Shown in pieces: positions 1-8,275 of a DNA stretch of 64,000 nt. How positions within the stretch are numbered: the first letter of the stretch is position 1; every line of letters begins with the position of its first letter. The notes under the pieces are model-generated. The model saw only the letters and a list, made by a program, of their open reading frames with translations, ran no database searches and had not been told where the DNA came from. This DNA is from Marixanthomonas spongiae (lineage in GTDB: Bacteria; Bacteroidota; Bacteroidia; Flavobacteriales; Flavobacteriaceae). The translations under genes and the position numbers were made by a program. The DNA lies in assembly GCF_003095375.1 (NCBI RefSeq), contig NZ_QEHR01000001.1:186001-250000 (forward strand), read 5' to 3'.

Positions 1-221
1 TCTACTTCAATTTTATATGACGTAATTTCCTGCCGCTGTTTTTTCAAGATCAAAATAATATCGATCGCGCTGCAACCGCCAACTCCCATTAACAATAGTT
101 CCATTGGGCTGGAACCGTGTACCTCATCGCCGGTTTTATTGTCGATATGCACGGGAATGCCCGATGCGCCTTTGCCTTCAAAATGATAGTTTTCGTTTAC
201 CCTGTTGAGTGTTACTTTCAT
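1..221 (-). CDS. OsmC/Ohr family protein, N-terminal part (cut by window edge)
   Basis: About 73 codons are visible, reading from an ATG at 221 to the window edge. The product begins MKVTLNRV and has the OsmC signature GSSPMELLLMGVGGCSAID, whose Cys (about residue 52) is the first of the two redox cysteines expected in this family; the second would lie outside the window. OsmC proteins are cytoplasmic thiol peroxidases or related proteins that act on organic hydroperoxides. It follows hom by only 17 bp on the same strand, so it is probably the last visible gene of the methionine operon. This could reflect sulfur/thiol protection, which is inference. Confidence 0.85.
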   Translation of the reverse strand, partial: MKVTLNRVNENYHFEGKGASGIPVHIDNKTGDEVHGSSPMELLLMGVGGCSAIDIILILKKQRQEITSYKIEV

Positions 222-238
222 GCTTGTTTAGTTTTAAT

Positions 239-1396
239 TTAATCCAATTTGTCGCTTAACCGGAGAATATCACCAAACACCCCTCTGGCCGTAACGGCAG
301 CTCCAGCACCTGCCCCTTGGATTACAATGGGGTTTTTGCCGTAACTTTCGGTGTAGATTTCAAAAATGGAATCGCTTCCTTTCAATTGCCCCAGTGCACT
401 GTTTTTAGGAACAGGCACCAGATTAACGTTTAGAACAGCGCCATCTTCTTTTGATAAATCTCCGTGTAAGTCACCAATGTACCGCAAAACTTCGTCTTTT
501 GCTAAATTTTTTCGTTTTATGTGAAATGGAACGTCCAATTCGTGCATTTGTTTAAAAAAAGCTGACTTTGAAACGCTTCTTAGGTGCTTCGGAATTAGGT
601 TTTGAATGGAAATATCGTCCAGTTCGTTGTGCAAATCGAGTTCCCGGGCTAAAATCAACAGTTTTCTGGCCACATCGTTTCCGCAGAGGTCTTCCCGTGG
701 GTCGGGTTCGGTAAAACCGTTTTCAATGGCTTGGTTCAACACCTCACTAAAGGTTTTTTCGCTTTCTGAAAAGGTATTGAATATATAACTTAACGATCCT
801 GAAAACACCCCTTTAATACGGGTGATGTTCTCTCCGGAAAGGTGCAACAACTTTATGGTATCGATCAACGGTAGTCCGGCGCCTACATTGGTTTCATATA
901 GATATTCTTTCTTTTTTTCTGAAAGGGTTTTTCGCAGGTTTCTATAAAAATCCAAACCGATTGTATTTCCTATTTTATTTGAAGACACCAAACTGAAACC
1001 ACCTTCGACCAATTTTTTGTAATGCAACACAAAGTCTGGATCGGCTGTATTATCAATAGCGATCAAGTTTTCCAGATTATGTTCTTCTGAAAATTTAATT
1101 ACACTCTCAACGGTGTAGGCTTTCCCCTTTTCATTTTTTTCTTCAAGCCAGTTTTCCTTCACTCCTTTTTTATCCAGCAATACCGTTTTGGAATTTGCCA
1201 CGGCAAAAATGGTTAAATCTAAATCGCGCCTTCTTGATATTTCCTTTTGTGAAGTGATAATTTGATCTATTAAACGTCCGCCTACCGTGCCATGGCCAAA
1301 AACAGCAACGTTCACTTTTTTCTTTTTTATGGTGTCCAAGTCAATTAATGGAAATGGTTGTTCTTGTATGTTCTTCTCTAAGGTTATTGTACTCAT
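239..1396 (-). CDS. hom: homoserine dehydrogenase
   Basis: A 385-residue enzyme for the NAD(P)H-dependent reduction of aspartate semialdehyde to homoserine, the branch point to threonine and methionine. The N-terminal Rossmann loop GHGTVGG lies at about residues 34-40. The catalytic/substrate domain follows, with SSNKIG near 138 and GLPLIDTI and GVFSGSLSYIFN near 170-205. No aspartokinase or ACT domain is attached, so this is the short monofunctional form. The ATG at 1396 lies 56 bp inside the end of metX, which suggests translational coupling; an internal GTG just before VNVAVFG is a possible alternative start. It supplies the substrate for metX upstream, within a metY-metX-hom-osmC minus-strand operon. 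Confidence 0.9.
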   Translation of the reverse strand: MSTITLEKNIQEQPFPLIDLDTIKKKKVNVAVFGHGTVGGRLIDQIITSQKEISRRRDLDLTIFAVANSKTVLLDKKGVKENWLEEKNEKGKAYTVESVIKFSEEHNLENLIAIDNTADPDFVLHYKKLVEGGFSLVSSNKIGNTIGLDFYRNLRKTLSEKKKEYLYETNVGAGLPLIDTIKLLHLSGENITRIKGVFSGSLSYIFNTFSESEKTFSEVLNQAIENGFTEPDPREDLCGNDVARKLLILARELDLHNELDDISIQNLIPKHLRSVSKSAFFKQMHELDVPFHIKRKNLAKDEVLRYIGDLHGDLSKEDGAVLNVNLVPVPKNSALGQLKGSDSIFEIYTESYGKNPIVIQGAGAGAAVTARGVFGDILRLSDKLD

Positions 1397-2366
1397 TACG
1401 TATGTTTTTTTTCGAAAATATGGGTTGTAAAATGGTTTGTAATTGTTGAAATTCCATTAAAAAAGCATCGTGGCCGTGTACCGAGTTTAGTTCATGGTAA
1501 TACACGTTGCTTTTTATGGTTTTAAAAAGATGGTAGGTGTCTTTAACTTCTTTGTTGGTAAAGAAAAGGTCTGTGTCCACCCCTATTAAATGGACATTCC
1601 CTTTTATGTTTTTTACTGCAGAAAGGAAGTTTCCCGTTTCTTTTGCAATGTTAACCGTAGTCAACAAATGATTCATCGTTTTATAAGCCTGTAACTGAAA
1701 TCGGATTTTCAACTTTTCACCATGATGCAATAGCCAACTTTCTACGTTAAATACATTCAATTTTTCATTAAAACTGCGGTTAAATTTCTGTTTCAGTGAT
1801 TCTGGTGTTCTGTAAAAAGTCATGGCATGCATTCGTGCATCGTGGACCGGATTTATAGAATGTTTCAATATCTGTTTTTGCACCCGGCAATTTGCCAAGA
1901 GCCAATCCGTTGCTTTCCAATCGGTCGCTATTGGGATAATGTTTTCGAACAGCTTAGGGCGCAATACTGCCATCTGCCAAGCAAGGCTTCCGCCAAGCGA
2001 ACCGCCAATAACCGAATGAACCTTTTCAATTTTTAATTGGGTTATCGCCCGTAGAAAAAGCTGGGAAACATTATATACCGAGAAATCTTCGTGGTTTTCT
2101 AATATAAATCCGTCATAGCCATTTCCGGGAATATTAAAAGCCAGTACCGTAAACCGTTTTGTATCGATACACTTTCCATCGCCAATAAGTGGTTTCCACC
2201 AACCCTTTTCCCCGGCGACCGAACTATTGCCCGTCAAAGCGTGGTTTACCACTACAATTGGGGCGGTACCCAAAGAAGGTCCAAACACCTCAAAACTTAC
2301 AGGTATCGTGCCCGAAAAACCTTCGTTTTGGGCGGTGTAATCAATATATAAAGTCTTTAGGTTCAT
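1341..2366 (-). CDS. metX: homoserine O-acetyltransferase-like alpha/beta hydrolase (MetX family)
   Basis: A 341-residue alpha/beta-hydrolase fold protein. It carries the MetX features VVVNHALTGNSS (oxyanion region, about 38-49), nucleophile elbow GGSLGG with Ser123, and the C-terminal GHD with catalytic His at about 299. It should acylate homoserine with acetyl-CoA, giving the substrate of the MetY sulfhydrylase encoded just upstream. The operon position between metY and hom strongly supports acetylation for methionine synthesis. Succinyl versus acetyl specificity cannot be told from sequence alone. The stop lies inside hom (56 bp overlap). Confidence 0.9.
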   Translation of the reverse strand: MNLKTLYIDYTAQNEGFSGTIPVSFEVFGPSLGTAPIVVVNHALTGNSSVAGEKGWWKPLIGDGKCIDTKRFTVLAFNIPGNGYDGFILENHEDFSVYNVSQLFLRAITQLKIEKVHSVIGGSLGGSLAWQMAVLRPKLFENIIPIATDWKATDWLLANCRVQKQILKHSINPVHDARMHAMTFYRTPESLKQKFNRSFNEKLNVFNVESWLLHHGEKLKIRFQLQAYKTMNHLLTTVNIAKETGNFLSAVKNIKGNVHLIGVDTDLFFTNKEVKDTYHLFKTIKSNVYYHELNSVHGHDAFLMEFQQLQTILQPIFSKKNIRNEYNNLREEHTRTTISIN

Positions 2367-2378
2367 ATCGTTTTAGAT

Positions 2379-2412
2379 AAAGCGGCAGCATACTCAACCG
2401 CGCTGCCGCTTT
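2379..2412 (-). terminator. GC-rich stem-loop between metY and metX
   Basis: Eleven-base-pair arms AAAGCGGCAGC and GCTGCCGCTTT enclose a 12-nt loop in the 59-bp gap between the metY stop and the metX ATG. On the minus strand it is followed by only a short TTTATCT, so it may be an attenuator, a processing or stability element, or a leaky terminator. On the plus strand it is followed by TTTTAT. Confidence 0.6.
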
Positions 2413-2425
2413 TATACAACTAAAA

Positions 2426-3718
2426 TTAAACTAGAACTGTTTTTTCGATCGCTTGGAAGGCCTGCTCTAAATCTTCTGTAAGGTCCTCAATGGCTTCCAA
2501 CCCCACCGAAAGCCTAATTAAATCTTTTGTGACACCGGTGGTCTCCTGCTGTGCATCGCTCAACTGTTGGTGCGTTGTGCTCGCCGGATGAATTATCAAG
2601 GATTTCGTATCCCCAAAATTGGCCAACAAGGAAAATAGCTTGGCGGCATCAACAACTTTTTTAGCGGCGTTGAACCCGCCTTTCAAGCCAAAAGTGAGTA
2701 AGCCGCTTTGACCTTTTGGAAGGTACTTTTCCGACAGGTTAAAATAATGGCTTTCGGAAAGTCCAGGATAGTTTACCCAAGCCACTTCTTCCCTATCCTG
2801 AAGCCATTTGGCAAGTTTTAATGTGTTTTCGCTGTGTTTTTTAATCCGTATTTCCAAGGTTTCCAAACCTTGCAGAATTTGAAATGCGTTGTACGGACTC
2901 AAGGCCGCCCCAAAATCGCGAAGCCCCTCAATGCGTACTTTAGCGATAAAAGCTGCTTCTTTCAAGGTTTCAGAATACACCAACCCGTGATACCCGGGGG
3001 AAGGTTGTGTGAATTCGGGAAATTTTCCATTGGTCCAGTCGAACGTTCCGGCATCGATTATGGCGCCGCCCAAAGCTGTTCCGTTTCCGTTGATGTATTT
3101 GGTCAACGAGTGGATTACAATATTGGCTCCGTGCTTAATTGGGTTTAGCAAAGCTGGCGTTGGCACAGTATTATCGACAATCAACGGGATTTTGTGTGTT
3201 TTTGAAATTTTTGAAATCGTTTCAATATCCAACACATCCAACTTGGGGTTTCCCAACGATTCGATGAAAACGGCACGGGTGTTTTGTTGAACCGCACGGC
3301 TGAAATTTTCAGGGTCGTCTGCATTTACAAACGTGGTTTCTATGCCCAATCGGGGCAAGGTTACATTAAGTAAATTATACGTTCCGCCATATAGGCTGCT
3401 GGAAGCGACAATATGGTCTCCCGCCCGTAAAAGCGTTAACAAGGTAGTGGTGGTGGCAGCGGTTCCAGAAGCGGTTACCACTGCGGCGATCCCGCCCTCC
3501 AAAGCCGCCAAACGTTGTTCCAAAACATCGTTTGTGGGATTGTTGATACGGGTGTACAAAAACCCAGGTTCTGAAAGGTTGAACAAATTGGCAGCGTGAT
3601 CGCTGTCTTTAAAAACATAACTGGTAGATTGATAAATTGGCACCGCCCGGGTTCCGCCGTTCGCGGTTACATCGTGTCCTGCGTGCAACGATAAGGTTGC
3701 TGATTTTTGTGTACTCAT
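2426..3718 (-). CDS. metY: O-acetylhomoserine aminocarboxypropyltransferase (O-acetylhomoserine sulfhydrylase)
   Basis: A 430-residue PLP enzyme of the Cys/Met metabolism family that makes homocysteine from O-acetylhomoserine and sulfide. The family start HAGHDVTANGGTRAVPIYQ is present, as are the cofactor-phosphate region TASGTAATTTT (about 82-92), VDNTVPTPALLNP (about 181-193) and the Schiff-base lysine in HSLTKY (Lys207). I place the start at the ATG at 3718 (MSTQK). The reading frame extends 19 codons upstream, but that extension would translate through the leader terminator hairpin. It is the first gene of the methionine operon and sits behind a SAM-I riboswitch, so it should be shut off by high SAM. 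Confidence 0.93.
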   Translation of the reverse strand: MSTQKSATLSLHAGHDVTANGGTRAVPIYQSTSYVFKDSDHAANLFNLSEPGFLYTRINNPTNDVLEQRLAALEGGIAAVVTASGTAATTTTLLTLLRAGDHIVASSSLYGGTYNLLNVTLPRLGIETTFVNADDPENFSRAVQQNTRAVFIESLGNPKLDVLDIETISKISKTHKIPLIVDNTVPTPALLNPIKHGANIVIHSLTKYINGNGTALGGAIIDAGTFDWTNGKFPEFTQPSPGYHGLVYSETLKEAAFIAKVRIEGLRDFGAALSPYNAFQILQGLETLEIRIKKHSENTLKLAKWLQDREEVAWVNYPGLSESHYFNLSEKYLPKGQSGLLTFGLKGGFNAAKKVVDAAKLFSLLANFGDTKSLIIHPASTTHQQLSDAQQETTGVTKDLIRLSVGLEAIEDLTEDLEQAFQAIEKTVLV

Positions 3719-3739
3719 TTTTCTTTTTTTTTGAGTTAA

Positions 3740-3772
3740 TAAAAAAATTAAACCAATCCCGAACAATCGGGA
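3740..3772 (-). terminator. leader terminator (riboswitch expression platform) before metY
   Basis: On the minus strand the leader contains TCCCGA-TTGT-TCGGGA (3757-3772) followed by TTGGTTTAATTTTTTTA. This is an intrinsic terminator between the SAM aptamer and the metY ATG, the arrangement expected for transcriptional control by SAM. Confidence 0.65.
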
Positions 3773-3858
3773 CAACAGACGCCTATTGGCGTGCTTTAAA
3801 GAAAAATGTTATGAAGAAAATGATTGGACAATTTTAAGGATTTAAAATTGCCGGTTTC

Positions 3859-3963
3859 GTTATCTATTCCCGTTTGCACGGGATAGAATGTAGCACCTTC
3901 CCCGATAGATCGGGAGGTTGCTAAGGCGTCATAGGGTCTATTCCCTCGGCCTTTCTTGATAAC
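3859..3963 (-). promoter_or_regulatory. SAM-I (S-box) riboswitch aptamer
   Basis: Reading the minus strand, the leader contains GTTATCAAGAAAGG, GAGGGA, GACCCTATGACGCC, TTAGCAACCT and GAAGGTGCTACATTC in S-box order. P1 is formed by GTTATC (3958-3963) with GATAAC (3859-3864). The GCAACC and AAGGTGCTA core strings are the conserved SAM-I junction elements. P3 is capped by the palindrome CCCGATCTATCGGG. It lies about 140 nt upstream of metY with a terminator in between. SAM binding should stop expression of metY, metX, hom and the OsmC gene. Confidence 0.93.
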
Positions 3964-3993
3964 ATTTCAATAAAGATTTGAACTTTGTGAGCA

Positions 3994-4026
3994 CAAAGAT
4001 TGCTAAACATTTTTTGATATTCCAAA
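3994..4026 (-). promoter_or_regulatory. promoter of the metY operon
   Basis: On the minus strand, TTTG (4023-4026), a 21-nt spacer and AATCTTTG (3994-4001) fit the Bacteroidota TTTG-N19-21-TANNTTTG promoter with one mismatch. It starts transcription about 25 nt before the riboswitch. Confidence 0.6.
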
Positions 4027-4054
4027 CTTATTTTAAGATTTTTTTGAAATACCC

Positions 4055-4088
4055 TTTTGTAAAAGTCTATTTTTAATACCTATCTTTG
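4055..4088 (+). promoter_or_regulatory. promoter of metK
   Basis: TTTTG (4055-4059), a 21-nt spacer and a perfect -7 box TATCTTTG (4081-4088) match the Bacteroidota primary sigma promoter. The start point should fall near 4092, leaving a leader of about 160 nt before metK. Confidence 0.75.
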
Positions 4089-4091
4089 TCC

Positions 4092-4250
4092 GCTGAAAGA
4101 GGAAAGATTTGACTGATTGCAACCTCTTCGGAACACCGGAACCAACTTTAAAGGTCCCGGAACGAGTCCGGGAAAAAATGCTAAAGGCAGTGTAAACTTC
4201 CTTCGACGCGTTCGTCAAATCTTCAGAATATAAAAATTAAAAAGACCTTT
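4092..4250 (+). ncRNA. structured 5' leader of metK, candidate SAM-responsive element
   Basis: AGATTTGAC (4105-4113) and GTCAAATCT (4214-4222) form a perfect 9-bp closing helix. Inside are TTGCAACC (4117-4124), the hairpin CCCGGA-ACGAG-TCCGGG (4156-4172) and TGCTAAAGGC (4179-4188). GCAACC and TGCTAA resemble the core of S-box aptamers, but the usual P2 arm strings are missing, so it is not an ordinary SAM-I element. AAGAGG (4097-4102) can pair with CCTCTT (4123-4128) across the closing helix, which offers an alternative fold. Its place before SAM synthetase makes SAM or methionine sensing likely, but that is inference. Confidence 0.6.
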
Positions 4251-5504
4251 ATGGCGTATTTATTTACTTCAGAAAGTGTTTCTGAAGGACACCCAGATAA
4301 AGTTGCAGATCAAATTAGCGACGCATTGTTAGACCATTTTTTAGCCTTTGACCCAGACTCTAAAGTAGCCTGTGAAACCTTGGTAACAACAGGCCAAGTA
4401 GTATTGGCAGGTGAGGTTAAAAGTGACACGTATTTAGATGTGCAAAACATTGCCCGCGATGTCATCAATAAAATTGGCTACACTAAAGGAGCCTATCAAT
4501 TTAGCGGGGATTCTTGTGGAGTTATTTCATTGATTCACGAACAATCGCAAGATATTAATCAAGGCGTTGACCGTGAAGATAAAGAAGAACAAGGAGCCGG
4601 CGACCAAGGAATGATGTTCGGCTATGCGACCAACGAAACCGAACATTACATGCCGTTGGCGCTTGAGATTTCGCATACCATTCTTATTGAATTGGCAAAA
4701 TTACGTCGTGAAGGGACCGAAATACCTTATTTACGCCCCGATTCAAAAAGCCAAGTAACCATTGAATATAGCGACGATAATGTTCCGCAGAAAATAGTAT
4801 CCATTGTTTTATCCACGCAACATGATGATTTTGATGAAGATGAAGCTATGTTGAACAAAATTAAAAAGGATATTGTTGAGATTTTAATTCCGAAGGTAAA
4901 AGCAAAATTACCGGAGTATGTTCAAAAGTTATTCAACGACGATATTACGTATCATATAAACCCAACCGGAAAGTTTGTAATTGGTGGTCCTCACGGGGAT
5001 ACTGGTTTAACGGGCAGAAAAATAATCGTTGACACCTACGGCGGAAAAGGCGCACATGGCGGTGGTGCCTTTAGCGGAAAAGACCCGAGTAAAGTTGACC
5101 GAAGTGCCGCCTATGCCGCGCGACATATTGCCAAGAATTTAGTGGCCGCCGGGGTTGCCGAGGAAGTATTGGTGCAGGTGAGCTACGCTATTGGCGTGGT
5201 TGAACCAACCTCTATCTTGGTGAATACCTACGGTACTTCAAAAGTAAACTTGACCGATGGTGAAATTGCCAAAAAGGTAACTGAAATCTTCGATATGCGC
5301 CCAGCAGCCATTGAAAAACGATTAAAACTACGTAACCCTATTTATGTGGAAACCGCTGCTTATGGACATATGGGACGCATTCCAGAAACCGTAACCAAAA
5401 TTTTTGAAAGCCCTTACAAAGGCACCATCAAAAAAGAAGTAGAACTTTTCACTTGGGAAAAACTGGATTATATAGATCAAGTAAAAAAAGCATTTAATAT
5501 TTAA
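4251..5504 (+). CDS. metK: S-adenosylmethionine synthetase
   Basis: A 417-residue cytoplasmic enzyme that makes S-adenosylmethionine from methionine and ATP. It shows [17 protein letters not shown] at the N-terminus, the gating loop with [12 protein letters not shown] (about 120), [12 protein letters not shown] (about 247-258) and the phosphate-binding [16 protein letters not shown] (about 270-285). The length is typical of Bacteroidota MetK. It is divergent from the metY operon and has its own structured leader, so SAM production and methionine synthesis share a control region of about 530 bp. Confidence 0.97.
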   Translation: MAYLFTSESVSEGHPDKVADQISDALLDHFLAFDPDSKVACETLVTTGQVVLAGEVKSDTYLDVQNIARDVINKIGYTKGAYQFSGDSCGVISLIHEQSQDINQGVDREDKEEQGAGDQGMMFGYATNETEHYMPLALEISHTILIELAKLRREGTEIPYLRPDSKSQVTIEYSDDNVPQKIVSIVLSTQHDDFDEDEAMLNKIKKDIVEILIPKVKAKLPEYVQKLFNDDITYHINPTGKFVIGGPHGDTGLTGRKIIVDTYGGKGAHGGGAFSGKDPSKVDRSAAYAARHIAKNLVAAGVAEEVLVQVSYAIGVVEPTSILVNTYGTSKVNLTDGEIAKKVTEIFDMRPAAIEKRLKLRNPIYVETAAYGHMGRIPETVTKIFESPYKGTIKKEVELFTWEKLDYIDQVKKAFNI

Positions 5505-5530
5505 TAACTTTCAAGCTTTAAACCCTTTAC

Positions 5531-5561
5531 AAAACCATTCTTCTAAGGATGGTTTTTTTTA
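5531..5561 (+). terminator. intrinsic terminator after metK
   Basis: AAAACCAT and ATGGTTTT arms are followed by a run of T (through 5560), 27 bp after the metK stop. Confidence 0.75.
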
Positions 5562-5583
5562 TCTTTATAGAAACCTTTTGAAA

Positions 5584-7239
5584 ATGAAACAAGCAACTAC
5601 TCTTCTTTTTTATTTCTTACTACTCACAAGCCTACACGGCACCAAAACTTATGCTCAAGACACCACTCTTTGGAATGCTTATGATGAAACCGAAGAAATC
5701 AAAACCCAACAAGAGCACGCAAATCCAAGAATGCGGTATAAGCTTATACAATCTAAGTTTTTGAACAAAAGCGAAGTATTTCAACAACTGTCGCCATCTG
5801 TTTCAAATTTTTCTGAAAAGCGCTATAACCAACTGAAACCGTACATTATTGAAAAAGACATCCCTTCTATTCAAGATTCCATTTCAAAAGGGATTTTCAC
5901 TTATGAAGAATTAGTTCTCTTTTATCTAAAACGCATTTTTATGTATGAACTTGATAAAGATAAAAGTTTACATACCATCATAGCCCTCAACCCAAACATA
6001 CTTGAGCAAGCAAGAGAACGGGATAAAAACAAAACAACAAGTGATCATTTAATCTACGGCATGCCCATACTGCTAAAAGATAATATCAATACGGCAAATT
6101 TAAAAACAACGGCCGGCGCTAAAGTACTGGAAGACAACCAACCGTCTAATGATGCGTTTATCGTTTCGCAATTTAAAAATAAAGGAGCGTTGATTTTAGG
6201 AAAAGTGAATTTAAGTGAATGGGCATATTATTTCTGTCAAGGTTGCCCGTTAGGGTATAGCGCCATTGGCGGGCAAACGCTAAATCCCTACGGAAGAAAA
6301 CGGTTTGAAACCGGCGGAAGCAGTGCCGGAAGCGGTACCGCAACAGCTGCAAATTATGCCATAGCCGCAGTTGGAACCGAAACGGCAGGCTCTATTATTT
6401 CGCCTTCGGCGCAAAATTCGCTAGTTGGCTTAAAACCTACTATTGGGGTTTTGAGCAGGAGTGGTATTGTGCCTATTTCGCATACCTTGGACACACCTGG
6501 CCCAATGACAAAAAACATCATCGACAACGCCATTTTGCTAAACGCCATGACCGGCAAAGACGAAAAAGATGCCAGTAGTGTTTCTGTTTCTGAAAATTAT
6601 ATTGACGCCGTTAAAGATGCCTCAATAAAAGGAAAGCGATTAGGGGTTATAAAAAATTTACTGTCAGATTCAATCTACGCAGCAACGATTTCAAAATTAA
6701 AGAAAGCCGGTGCCGAAATAATTGAATTCACACCGCCAAAGTCTTCATTGAATGGTTTTTTAACGCTCCTGAATTTAGATATGAAAGAAGACCTTCCCAA
6801 CTACTTAGATGAATATGCTTCAGAAAACATAAAGGTTACAAATCTCAAAGAAGTGATGGCTTTTAATAAAAAAGACAGCTTAAACTACATGCCCTACAAC
6901 CAAGGTATTTTTGATGGAATAATTTCGGACACTACTTCTGTTGAAGCTTTTAATAAGTTAAAAAAGAATTTACACGAACAGGGTGCCACTTTTTTTCAAA
7001 AACCTATAAAGAAACACGATTTAGATGCGGTTTTATCTATAAACAATTACCACAGTGCTGAAGCGGCTGTTGGACTTCACCCTTGTTTAACCATACCAAT
7101 GGGCTATAAAAAAAATGGAGAACCAATAGGCTTGACCCTAATTGCTTCACCATTTTCTGAAAATACGTTATATAAAATAGGTGCTGCTGTCGAAAAAATA
7201 TTAAATAGCAGAAAAATACCCGAACAATACGCTCATTAA
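5584..7239 (+). CDS. secreted amidase-signature family amidase
   Basis: A 551-residue amidase with a signal peptide (MKQATTLLFYFLLL, cleavage after TYAQ). The Ser-cisSer-Lys triad of the amidase signature family is readable: Lys165 in LLKDNI, Ser247 in TGGSSAGSG and nucleophile Ser270 in GTETAGSI. The family hydrolyses amide bonds of many substrates. A signal peptide and lack of gatB/gatC partners argue against GatA and for a periplasmic amidase of unknown substrate. The ATG at 5584 is preferred over a TTG two codons earlier. It converges on the DUF302 gene with a 4-bp overlap of stop codons. Confidence 0.85.
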   Translation: MKQATTLLFYFLLLTSLHGTKTYAQDTTLWNAYDETEEIKTQQEHANPRMRYKLIQSKFLNKSEVFQQLSPSVSNFSEKRYNQLKPYIIEKDIPSIQDSISKGIFTYEELVLFYLKRIFMYELDKDKSLHTIIALNPNILEQARERDKNKTTSDHLIYGMPILLKDNINTANLKTTAGAKVLEDNQPSNDAFIVSQFKNKGALILGKVNLSEWAYYFCQGCPLGYSAIGGQTLNPYGRKRFETGGSSAGSGTATAANYAIAAVGTETAGSIISPSAQNSLVGLKPTIGVLSRSGIVPISHTLDTPGPMTKNIIDNAILLNAMTGKDEKDASSVSVSENYIDAVKDASIKGKRLGVIKNLLSDSIYAATISKLKKAGAEIIEFTPPKSSLNGFLTLLNLDMKEDLPNYLDEYASENIKVTNLKEVMAFNKKDSLNYMPYNQGIFDGIISDTTSVEAFNKLKKNLHEQGATFFQKPIKKHDLDAVLSINNYHSAEAAVGLHPCLTIPMGYKKNGEPIGLTLIASPFSENTLYKIGAAVEKILNSRKIPEQYAH

Positions 7240-8147
7240 TTGGCCGCATCTATCGCTAAGTTGTTTAAAGCACTTTTAATTTGTTGCAATGTATCTTCGT
7301 TGCCAGTAATTCCGTGTCTTTCTTGTAGAAAACTTGGATTGTTGTACGATATGTTTACCGTACCGTCCTCTTTTTCCCAAACCAGCATTTTCTGTGGTAA
7401 ATCAATTCCTGTAGTTTGTGAATTTTTCATTAAAGGTGTTCCCAGCTCTGGATTTCCGAAGATTATAACCCTTGTAGGGTTTAATGTCATTCCCACTGTT
7501 TCTGCATTGGCTTGATGATCCAGTTCTGCAAAAAGGGTAAGGGCAGCATTATCGACAACTGCATTTCTTAGATTATTGTAGGTTGTATTAAAATCGTTAT
7601 TACTCGTCAAGGTAATAATACCATCTTTATCGGTAATTCCTGTACTGGAATTTTCTGTAACTGAACCATTGGTCGCATTTTCGGTAAAACTAGCAAGCGC
7701 TCCTTTAATTTGTTGTAAAGTTGAAGCACCGCCAACGCCTGAATGCCTAGCGGCTAAATATTCCGTTCCGTTGTAAGAAACAAAAACATTGTTGTCTGTA
7801 TCTTGATATACCAACATTTTTTGAGGTAAATCAAGGCCTGTTAGCTGATTTTCTTGCATTAACGGAGTGCCCAAAGCGGGATTTCCGAAGAAAATGACCC
7901 TTGTATCCCTTAAGGTTTCGTCGATACTCTGTGCGTTTGCCGTGTGGTTTACTTCAGCAACAATCGAAATATTCGAATTTGTCTGTAATTCACTTCGCAA
8001 CGAGTTGTAGGTAGTTGTAAAATCAGTATCACTTAGTGCATAAGCTAACCCCGGGGTCTCAGGGTTATTGATTACTTGTGCATTATCGTCATCGCTATTG
8101 CAAGCAAAAATCACGGTTGTAAGTGCAAGTACTAAAAGCTTTTTCAT
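7236..8147 (-). CDS. lipoprotein with two tandem DUF302 domains
   Basis: A 303-residue product with a lipoprotein signal (MKKLLVLALTTVIFAC, lipobox FAC) followed by an acidic linker (NSDDDN). Two repeats of about 130 residues each contain the DUF302 motif: VIFFGNPALGTPLM...GLDLPQKMLVYQ in the first and VIIFGNPELGTPLM...GIDLPQKMLVWE in the second. Their strong similarity indicates internal duplication. DUF302 has no settled biochemical role. The ATG at 8147 is preferred over an upstream TTG. It lies downstream of the response regulator on the same strand, but the 128-bp gap holds no copy of the shared palindrome, so it need not belong to that regulon. Confidence 0.85.
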   Translation of the reverse strand: MKKLLVLALTTVIFACNSDDDNAQVINNPETPGLAYALSDTDFTTTYNSLRSELQTNSNISIVAEVNHTANAQSIDETLRDTRVIFFGNPALGTPLMQENQLTGLDLPQKMLVYQDTDNNVFVSYNGTEYLAARHSGVGGASTLQQIKGALASFTENATNGSVTENSSTGITDKDGIITLTSNNDFNTTYNNLRNAVVDNAALTLFAELDHQANAETVGMTLNPTRVIIFGNPELGTPLMKNSQTTGIDLPQKMLVWEKEDGTVNISYNNPSFLQERHGITGNEDTLQQIKSALNNLAIDAAN

Positions 8148-8275
8148 AGTCAAGTTTTAATTTGTTATTGGAGTTAAAATACAAAATTGCACACTCCTGT
8201 CATGATATTTATAAATCCTTAACAAGAAAGTATCAATATATTGTTAACGTGAAAAGCTATGTGTTTATTGAAAAG

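Noticed and set aside
3719-3775. 19-codon upstream extension of MetY
   Set aside because: It would translate the leader terminator; conserved MetY sequence begins at MSTQK.
4033-4218. 61-codon minus-strand reading frame across the metK leader
   Set aside because: It overlies a promoter and a structured leader and has no family likeness.
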